Source: Chionoecetes opilio (Eukaryota > Arthropoda > Malacostraca > Decapoda > Majidae). Taken from it: DNA of 64,000 nucleotides. The translations under genes and the position numbers were made by a program. The notes under the pieces are model-generated. The model worked only from the letters and a program-made list of their open reading frames with translations, did no database searches and was not told the origin of the DNA. The stretch lies in assembly GCA_016584305.1 (NCBI GenBank), contig JACEEZ010013541.1, positions 250,001 through 314,000 of the forward strand, given 5' to 3'. Within the stretch, counting starts at the first letter, position 1. Each line of letters opens with the position of its first letter. This document shows, in pieces, positions 14,601 to 25,600 of the stretch.

Positions 14601-16563
14601 TCGCCCGAAAAGCTACTGTTTACTGTCTGTCATCGTGCGAAGAAAAACGTGAGAAGCAAAATGCGCAACAGTTATACTTGCAGATACAAAGCATAAAACA
14701 ACGCTGAAACAGGGTAGATTATACAGTCATGATATAAACTACTGTGTAACATCTTCAGTGGCACATAAAAATCAGTAGTAATGCTATAATTCGTAATATT
14801 TGGCGCCTGGCGACTTCACTGCAGGTGGCGACTTCACTGTTATCTTGTCAAAGTCCGAATAATGAGTGTCCGAATACGAGAGGTTTTACTGTATATATTT
14901 CTTGTTTATTTGTCAATTTTCTATGTTGCTCCCAGGTTCAGGGTCTGGAGGACGACCTTGTGAGGGAGCGTGACAGCCTTGAGAAGACCCGCGCCTCCCT
15001 CATGGAGAAGAACACCAAGCTGGAGCAGGACCTCGAGGTAGGGAAGGGGAAGGATAGGAAGGAGGCATTCTTACTTTCTTTACAGAGGAAGAGGAGGATA
15101 GGATAGGATAGGAGGGAGTCAGTCATGGAAGTCTGGAAAGAAAGTGAGAATTTAAGACACAATGTAGATAGATAGAGGAGAATGATTATTGTTATTGTTC
15201 TTATATTCTTCTTATGTTCTTATGTTGTTCTTTCTTATGTTCTTCTTATGTTCTTGAGGTAGGAAATTGCCAAGACTGGAAGGCAGGAGCAAGTAATGGA
15301 GGTCTGTAAAGAAAGTCAGGATTTAATGCACAATATAAATAGAGGAGAAATATTATTGTTTAGTGTGAGGAAGTCAGGTGTTTGAGAAGAGGGAAGGACG
15401 TCAAGATAAAGGATAGAGAACACATAGAAGGTCAAGGACAGAGATAGGAGTAGATAGAAGAGATCAAACCAAGCAAGGGGGATATGACCTCCACTCAATC
15501 CTCTAAATATATATATATACAAATATTTAAATACAGTAGTACCCCCATACACTGTACACCATACACTGTACACCATACACTCGCTTAGTTAGTTATGTAC
15601 AGGTTGAAGTTCCCAAACTCGGCATCCCAAGACTCGGCAACACCCAAAACTCGGCTATGGTTCCGGATTTTCCAAAACACGGCAGAACACCCAAAACCCT
15701 GGGCGTAGTTGCCGGGTCGGCCGCTGGGTGCCACCACACTAGGCCGCTGGGTTTCTCCCGCCGATTTGTTTGTTGTTATTGTTCAGTGGTGTTGTGACTG
15801 TAGAGTTGTGTACACTGTTATTTTGTGTACTTCTACAGGTCTGTTATTGGTATTATGGCTCCCAAACATCCAATGCGTCCTGTGATTTTTTTCATGTGAT
15901 TTTCATGCTTTTTTTCCCCTTAATATATCTACGTTCTAAAAGTCGGAAAATTCCATTACTCGGCTCGGCGCTGGTGCCGAGGTTGCCGAGTTTGGGAACT
16001 TTTATTCTTTGCCGAGTTTATTGACAGAAATATAAATGACACTAATATTCAGATAAACAGGTGACATTATTTTTTTTTTTCTCTAAATAAAAATCTTGAA
16101 ATTAGGACCCAGAAAATGTCATGACACTACTGAGGGCAGACGACTTAAGCTTACATTGTCAAAACACTCACTACTTCCTTCATGACACTACTGAGGGCAG
16201 ACAACTTAAGCTTACATTGTCAAAACACTCACTACTTCCTTCATGACACTACTGAGGGCAGACAACTTAAGCTTACATTGTCAAAACACTCACTACTTCC
16301 TTCAGTTACTACGAATGGAGTTTGACAAGAGCGAGGACTACTGGACGCTCAAGCTGCAGGAGGAGCAAGACTACTACGAGGAGGAGCGCCGCCTCTACGA
16401 CGACAAGTTCTCAGCGCTGGAGAGGAAGATCCGGGAGTACGAGGAGCTTGTGCTGAGCGGCGGTGGCGGGGCGCGCGATGCCTCCGATGAGTCCGACCGC
16501 CTCTCTACCATTGACTGAGAGTGTGGTGTGGGAGAGACAGGTGAGAGGAGAGGGTGTGTGTGT

Positions 16564-16605
<42 letters not shown>

Positions 16606-19600
16606 GTTGAGTAGATGTGTGTGTGTGTGTGTGTGAAAGTATATGTGTGCATGTTGTTTATGGAGAATAGATTGTGCTTGTATGTTAAGTCGAGAGAGTG
16701 TGTGTGGTAGAAGGAATAGAGTGGAAGTGGTGCATGTGTGTGTGTGTGTGTGTGTATGGTGAGTAGATGTGTGTGTGTGTGTATGGTGAGTAGATGTGTG
16801 TGTGTTAGCAAGTATTATGTTATCCTTTGTTTATGGTGATATATAAACCCCTTGAGGCCCAGAACGTAATTTCCATTGTAATTTGTATACCATTAGACAA
16901 TTTGTAGTGACTATAAGCAATATCTTATAGCTATGACCTGTTTAGTATCCTTGTCCACTAACTCATTTGGTATATTCAGTGACTCTTCGTAATTTTATGG
17001 CTAACAACAGACAAGTTTTTATAGCCAAGGAAAGATCTGGGCGTGAAGGGGTCAAGTCAAAATGATGCTAATGTTCAGGAATAAACGTTTGATTAATAAA
17101 ATGATAAGTAAAATGATGCATAGTGTTAATGTAAGAATGATGCTAATTAAAGGAAATAAGTATGTGTATGATTTGTGTTGCATTGAATATATCTTAACTG
17201 TTTTGTACTGGTTAATGTGCCTGAATAGAGTGATTATTTCCTGTACCATATCGTGTGCAGCTGGTCACTCCCTTGCATCTCCCAGGTCACAGAGCTGGAG
17301 GAGGAGGTGACGCAGCTGCGAGGACAACTGGACGACTTGAGGCATGAGAAGATGTCACTAGAGAACCAGGTGGAGGTCCGGATGGTGGAGGAGAGGCAAC
17401 GGGCGGGCCATGAGAGGGCCGCCCTGCAGGATCAGGCCGCCTCTCTGGCCTCACAGCTGCAGCAGACGCAGCAGCAGCTCTCCACTGGTGAGTCTACTGT
17501 CGTGTTCTTCCTCTGATGTCCTGTGTTGTTCTTTCCATCACTGTCCCTCCTCTGATGTCCTGTGTTGTTCTTGCCATCACTGTCCTTCCTCTGATGTCCT
17601 GTGTTGTTCTTGCCATCACTGTCCCTCCTCTGATGTCCTGTGTTTTTCTTTTCCATCACTGTCCCTCCTCTGATGTCCTGTGTTGTTCTTTGCCCTCACT
17701 GTCCTCCTCTGATGTCCTGTGTTGTTTTTTGCCATCACTGTCCCTCCTCTGATGTCCTGTGTTGTTCTTGCCATCACTGTCCCTCCTCTGATGTCCTGTG
17801 TTGTTCTTTCCATCACTGTCCCTCCTCTGATGTCCTGTGTTGTTCTTGCCATCACTGTCCCTCCTCTGATGTCCTGTGTTGTTCTTGCCATCACTGTCCC
17901 TCCTCTGATGTCCTGTGTTGTTCTTGCCATCACTGTCCCTCCTCTGATGTCCTGTGTTGTTTTTTTGCCATCACGTCCCTCCTTGATGTCCTGTGTTGTT
18001 CTTGCATCACTGTCCCTCCTCTGATGTCCTGTGTTGTTTTTTGCCATCACTGTCCCCCCTCTGATGTCCTGTGTTGTTCTTGCCATCACTGTCCCTCCTC
18101 TGATGTCCCTGTGTTGTTCTTTCCATCATGTCCCTCCTCTGATGTCCTGTGTTGTTCTTGCCATCACTGTCCCTCCTCTGATGTCCTGTGTTGTTCTGCC
18201 ATCACTGTCCCTCCTCTGATGTCCTGTGTTTTCTTTCCATCACTGTCCCCCCCTCTGATGTCCTGGGGTTGTTCTTTCCATCACTGTCCCTCCTCTGATG
18301 TCCTGTGTTGTTCTTTCCATCACGTCCCTCCTCTGATGTCCTGTGTTGTTTTTTGCCATCACTGTCCTCCTCTGATGTCCTGTGTTGTTCTTGCCATCAC
18401 TGTCCCCCCCTCTGATGTCCTGTGTTGTTCTTTGCCATCCCCTGTCCCTCCTCTGATGTCCTGTGTTGTTCTTGCCATCAAATGTCCCTCCTCTGATGTC
18501 CCGTGTTTTTTCTTGCCATCACTGTCCCTCCTCTATGTCCTGTGTTGTTCTTGCCATCACTGTCCTCCTCTGATGTCCTGTGTTGTTCTTGCCATCACTG
18601 TCCCTCCTCTGATGTCCTGTGTTTTTTTCTTTCCACACTGTCCCTCCTCTGATGTCCTGTGTTGTTCTTGCCATCGCTGTCCCTCCTCTGATGTCCTGTT
18701 GTTGTTCTTTCCATCACTGTCCCTCCTCTGATGTCCTGTGTTTTTTCTTTCCATCACTGTCCCTCCTCTGATGTCCTGTGTTGTCTTTCCATCGCGTCCC
18801 TCCTCTGATGTCCTGTGTTGTTCTTTCCATCCTGTCCCTCCTCTGATGTCCCGTGTTGTTCTTTCCATCACTGTCCCTCCTCTGATGTCCTGTGTTGTTC
18901 TTGCCATCATGTCCCTCCTTGATGTCCTGTGTTGTTCTTTCCATCACTGTCCCTCTCTGATGTCCCCGTGTTGTTCTTTGCCATCACTGTCCCTCCTCTG
19001 ATGTCCTGTTTGTTCTTGCCATCACTGTCCCTCCTCTGATGTCCTGTGTTGTTCTTGCCCTCACTGTCCCTCCTCTGATGTCCTGTGTTGTTCTTTTTCC
19101 ATCACTGTCCCTCCTCTGATGTCCTGTGTTGTTCTTTTCCATCACTGTCCCTCCTCTGATGTCCCTTTTTGTTGTTTCTTTGCCATCACTGTCCCTCCTC
19201 TGATGTCCTGTGTTTTTTCTTTCCATCACTGTCCCTCCTCTGATGTCCTGTGTTGTTCTTGCCATCATGTCCCTCCTCTGATGTCCTGTGTTGTTCTTGC
19301 CATCACTGTCCCTCCTCTGATGTCCTGTGTTGTTTTCCATCACTGTCCCTCCTCTGATGCCCGTGTTGTTCTTGCCATCACTGTCCCTCCTCTGATGTCC
19401 TGTGTTGTTCTTTCCATCACTGTCCCCCCTCTGATGTCCTGTGTTTTTTCTTGCCATCACTGTCCCTCCTCTGATGTTTCCCGTGTTGTTCTTTCCATCA
19501 CTGTCCCTCCTCTGATGTCCTGTGTTGTTCTTTCCCATCACGTCCCTCCTTGATGTCCTGTGTTGTTCTTTCCATCACTGTCCCTCCTCTGATGTCCTGT

Positions 19601-22600
19601 GTTGTTCTTGCCATCACTGTCCCTCCTCTGGGTGTCCTGTTTTTGTTCTTTTCCATCACTGTCCCTCCTCTGATGTCCTGGGGTTTTTCTTGCCATCACT
19701 GTCCCTCCTCTGATGTCCTGTGTTGTTCTGGCCATCCCCTGTCCCTCCTCTATGTCCTGTGTTGTTCTTGCCATCACTGTCCCTCCTCTGATGTCCTGTG
19801 TTGTTCTTGCCATCACTGTCCCTCCTCTGATGTCCTGTGTTGTTCTTGCCATCACTGTCCCTCCTCTGATGTCCTGTGTTGTTCTTTCCATCACTGTCCC
19901 CTTTCCCCTGATGTCCTGTGTGTTCTTTCCATCACTGTCCCTCCTCTGATGTCCTGTGTTGTTCTTGCCATCACTGTCCTCCTCTGATGTCCTGTGTTGT
20001 TCTTTCCATCACTGTCCCTCCTCTGATGTCCCGTGTTGTTCTTGCCATCACTGTCCCTCCTCTGATGTCCTGTGTGTTTCTTTCCATCAACTGTCCCTCC
20101 TCTGATGTCCTGTGTTGTTCTTGCCATCACTGTCCCTCCTCTGATGTCCTGTGTTGTTCTTTCCATCACTGTCCCTCCTCTGATGTCCTGTGTTGTTCTT
20201 GCCATCCCCTGTCCCTCCTCTGATGTCCGGTGTTGTTCTTTCCATCCTGTCCTCCTCTGATGTCTGTGTTGTTCTTTCCACACTGTCCCTCCTCTGAAGT
20301 CCTGTGTTGTTCTTTCCATCACTGTCCCTCCTCTGATGTCCTGTGTTGTTCTTTCCATTTGCTGTCCCTCCTCTGATGTCCTGTGTTGTTCTTTCCATCA
20401 CGTCCCTCCTCTGAGTCCTGTGTTGTTCTTTCCATCACTGTCCCTCCTCTGATGTCCTGTGTTGTTCTTGCCATCACTGTCCCTCCTCTGATGTCCTGTG
20501 TTGTTCTTGCCATCACTGTCCCTCCTCTGATGTCCTGTGTTGTTCTTTCCATCACTGTCCCTCCTCTGATGTCCTGTGTTGTTCTTTCCATCACTGTCCC
20601 TCCTCTGATGTCCTGTGTTGTTCTTTCCATCACTGTCCCTCCTCTGATGTCCTGTGTTGTTCTTTCCATCACTGTCCCTCCTCTGATGTCCTGTGTTGTT
20701 CTTTCCATCACTGTCCCTCCTCTGATGTCCTGTGTTTTTCTTTTCCATCACTGTCCCTCCTCTGATGTCCTGTGTTGTTCTTGCCATCACTGTCCCTCCT
20801 CTGATGTCCTGTGTTGTTCTTGCCATCACTGTCCCTCCTCTGATGTCCTGTGTTGTTCTTGCCATCACTGTCCCTCCTCTGATGTCCTGTGTTGTTCTTT
20901 CCATCACTGTCCCTCCCCTTTAGTCCTGTGTTGTTCTTTGCCATCCTGTCCCTCCTCTGATGTCCTGTGTTGTTCTTGCCATCACTGTCCCCCCCTCTGA
21001 TGTCCGTGTTGTTCTTGCCATCACTGTCCCTCCTCTGATGTCCTGTGTTGTTCTTGCCATCCTGTCCCTCCTCTGATGTCCTGGTTTTTGTTCTTTCCAT
21101 CACTGTCCCCCCTCTGATGTCCTGTGTTGTTCTTGCATCACTGTCCCTCCTCTGATGTCCTGTGTTGTTCTTGCCATCACTGTCCCTCCTCTGATGTCCT
21201 GTGTTGTTCTTTCCATCACTGTCCCTCCTCTGATGTCCTGTGTTGTTCTTTCCATCACTGTCCCTCCTCTGATGTCCTGTGTTGTTCTTTCCATCACTGT
21301 CCCTCCTCTGATGTCCTGTGTTGTTCTTTCCATCACTGTCCCTCCTCGGATGGCGCCACCCAACCTTTCATCTCCCCCTCACAAATTTTCCTCCCCTCAC
21401 TTTTAACGAGAGCTGGGCACTAAATACATTGAATGTATTTAAATACTAAATACTGAATACATCAATTATATTCAAATACATTTGTAAATACATTTTAAAT
21501 ACACACCATTTTTAACATGTCCGAAAAAAATGAATTTCCTTGATTTTGAGATTTAGATTTTGGGTTTCCTTAGAAATTTCCTTCTCAAGCCTAAATTTCC
21601 TTGAAATAAGTACATTTCCTTGGCAGTGGAAACACCTGGTTCACTGTAACATCAGGGTTGCCAGATAGTGGGGCGGGGTTATGGCCAAACACAATTAATT
21701 TACCTGAGTATAAGTTTATATGTTGTGTATACCGTCAATGACACTATGTATAGTCACCACTGCACTAATGTTGCCAGGTGCCATATAAGGAATATGAGAG
21801 AGAGATAGACAGACAGACGGAGAGAGAGATACAATCCTTCAGAGTCCTTCACGGGCCTCTTCGCTCCGTCACGCATCCTACAGGAGTCATGGGAGGGCAT
21901 TAGAAGTCCTACAGGATTGCTATAGTATTCCTAGGTTTTCTATAAGTACTATGACAATCGCATGGGTGGCTCAAATAGGGATTAATAATACTAATACTAA
22001 TACTGAAAATACTAATACTGATCGTTGTATTGAAGTAATGATTAGTCTAGCAATGCCTGTCATATTTTTATGTCTTGTAGCAAGTTTTGTCTGATTTGTG
22101 AATTTTAAGGAATATCTGAAGGACTATCTGGAAGTATCATGTCATTGTGAATTGGCTGAAATAGGGACTTCTAATCATTGTAACTGAAAACTGACTCCAG
22201 ATTCGTGTTTAGCATGCCCGATAACTGCAAGGAACTAATTTTCAAGCAAATCTATTTTTCAAAAAAAATTGCAAATTTTGCAAGGGGTATGCCTTGATTT
22301 TTTCTTTAAATCACGATTTTTTTCAATAACTAAAAAACTAAGGCAGATACGTGCAAGAAGTATGTATGTAAATATGAAACAGATCAAGGGCTATCATTTG
22401 GCGTAAAGCAAAAACATATTGATTGGTAAATAACGGAGAAAATAGCATATTCGTACATTTATACAAAATTTCAATTTTCTCGACAACCATGATGTGTTTT
22501 GAACAACCAACTACTGCTTCATGTAGAACACCTCAAGACGAACCTTTTTTACTTCCATAAGTTTTTTTACGACTCATAGTTTTGCGGCAAAATAACAAAA

Positions 22601-25600
22601 ACATTGATCGTCGACAATTTTGGAATATTTTTGAGCAGCCAGAAATCCGAAAATATTTTTTGCTAGATAATTGGAAATGCCGGGGATACAATTGTAGATC
22701 ATCCATTTACAATAACTTTTGATGGGTAAGTGTTGCTGTGTGAGAAACAAGTTGTGAGCTGAACGCGTCATAGTAAATATATAAGTTTATACTGTACAGG
22801 AACTACCTCGTGTAGGTCTCACGGCCTCTTGTAGCTTCCTTATTTTCTTATGTTCTTAAATATACGGATCAAAAAGTATTTAAATTTTTATATTAATTGT
22901 ATTTAAATGCTCCCCACCAGCTCTGCTTTTAACTCTATAACCTGAGCTCTTATTCCCCATCATGTCTCTCATTAGCTGTAACCAAAACCATGGCATCCAC
23001 ACACACACAGCCTTAACAGTAATCCAGTGGTAAACTCTCAGATCTCAGCTTCAAGAACCATTAAATAGACTTGTCATGCCTCTCATTAGCTGTAACCAAA
23101 ACCCTGGCATCCACACACAGCCTTAACAGTAATCCAGTGGTAAACTCTCAGATCTCAGCTTCAAGAACCATTAAATAGACTTGTCATGCCTCTCATTAGC
23201 TGTAACCAAAACCCTGGCATCCACACACAGCCTTAACAGTAATCCAGTGGTAAACTCTCAGATCTCAGCTTCAAGAACCATTAAATAGACTTGTCATGCC
23301 TCTCATTAGCTGTAACCAAAACCATGGCATCCACACACAGCCTTAACAGTAATCCAGTGGTAAACTCTCAGATCTCGGCTTCAAGAACCACTTCACAGAC
23401 TTGAATATCTAGATAGCAATATAATGGAGCTGTATTTATTGTGTATAGATTGGAATATAATTTATTTTATTTATTATGTATAGATAGCACTATAATGTGT
23501 CTGTGTTGTGTTGTGCTGCAGTGGTGGACGAGAGTGACAAGATGAAGAGAGAGGCTGAGCAACGCATCCAGCAGCTCCTCAATCAGCAACAACAGCACCG
23601 TTTTGAGCACCTGCAGGTCAGTTTGTCTTCACGCTCCAGGTAGTGTTGGCCGTGACCCCTTACTGTGTTATACTACGACACCTTACTGTGTTATACTACG
23701 ACACCTTACTGTGTTATACTACGACACCTTACTGTGTTATACTACGACACCTTACTGTGTTATACTACGACACCTTACTGTGTTATACTACGACACCTTA
23801 CACAGTGTTATACTACGACACCTTACACTGTGTTATACTACGACACCTTACACTGTGTTATACTACGACACCTTTCACCGTGTTATACTACGACACCTTA
23901 CACCGTGTTATACTACGACACCTAACAGTGTTAACCCCTCGAGACCCAGAACGTAATTTCCATTGTAATTTGGGTACCATTAGACGATTTTTAGTGACTA
24001 TAAGCAGTATTTTATAGATATGACCTGTTTAGTATCCTTGTCCACTAACTAATTTGGTATATTTAGTTACTTTTCGTAGTTTTATGGCTCACAAAAGACA
24101 ATTTTATATAGCCAAGGAAAGATCTGGGCGTGAAGGGGTTAACACTACGACACTTACCTAATGCACTGATCACACCACACCTCACCTCACCTCACTTTGA
24201 CCTTGACCTCCTGCTATCACAGGTCGGGTCAGCTCAGGTCAATGGTGACATGCATGAGGAAGGGAAAACTCAACACCAGGTAAGACGATAGAAATAGACT
24301 GTTCACCATTCACTTCTCAAGGTAATAGATCACCATCACTTCTAAAATCACCATTCACTTCTCGCCACCCATTATGCTAAATTCAAGCAGATCTGAATTG
24401 ACCAACATCCATGAGCTTGGCACTGCTTTTAGTTCCAGTCTGGTTCCTTATAGTCTGTTAGGTTGCATGTACAATGGAGCAGTGCATTTTTTAACATGCG
24501 AACTGGGCGACCAAAATGTCTCCCAGTGATGGAAAACTGTCGCCCAGTAAGAACAATTTTAAGCTACTGGGCGACAAGATATTTGTACATAAACACCTTC
24601 CTGGATACAATGGTTCATCATGTCTGTGTGTGTTAGATCCAGAAGTGCACTCTTATTACTGCATAGGATCTTTATTTATACATAACATTCAAAAGAGGGA
24701 AGATCCAAAAAACTATATTTTAACAGATATGCCTACTACCTTTCTGGCTATCCAAAGAATGTCGCCCAGTAAAATTTGATTAAAAAATGCACTGAAATGG
24801 AATGGTCCTATGGAAAGAATGGATGAGTAGAGAATGATTAGGAAAATATAATCATGTGTAGAAGGTGGAAGGGTAAGACCATGAAGGAAAGGGATGGAGT
24901 CAGAGCACTTTAACCCCTTGAGCCCCAGAACGTAATTTCCATTGTAATTTGGGTACCATTAGACGATTTTTTGTGACTATAAGCAATATTTTATAGCTAT
25001 GACCTGTTTAGTATCCTTGTCCACTAACTCATTTGGTATATTCAGTGACTTTTCGTAATTTTATGGCTGACAACAGACAATTTTATGTATCAAAGGAAAG
25101 ATCTGGGCGTGAAGGGGTTAAGTCACTAGGGCCAAAGCATCCATGAGTGTTGAAGATATGTATGGAACAGATTGAATTGGCTATAGGGAACCCTCCATAT
25201 AGATTCTACACACCCTCGCCTTACTTTCCCAATAGATTATTTCCACAGCTCTTTAACTGACTACATACCCCATACCTCTGAATTATCTGTCACTTTGCCT
25301 CTCTGTCCCTAAATGCCACTATGTACAGATCTCTTCCAAGTTTTAATTTTGCTTTGATTTTTTTTAACCGTAAGAGAAAGTCAATCTACTAAAGCAATTA
25401 ATCCCACTACAATATTAGTGGAAATAGGGAATTAAACTGCTCAAATAGTGGAAATAGGGAATTAAACTGCTCAAATAGTGGAAATAGGGAATTAAACTGC
25501 TCAAATAGTGGAAATAGGAAATTAAACTGCTCAAATAGTGGAAATAGGAAATTAAACTGCTCAAATAGTGGAAATAGGGAATTAAACTGCTCAAATAGTG

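Noticed and set aside
16516..16518. TGA in ninein read as selenocysteine
   Set aside because: No reason in this family; the one-base length excess explains it better.
17616..21423. Many long ORFs on both strands (CHHCPSSDVLCC and TTQDIRGGTVMA repeats)
   Set aside because: They are translations of the 39 bp minisatellite, whose period is a multiple of three; there is no start context, splice support or family match.
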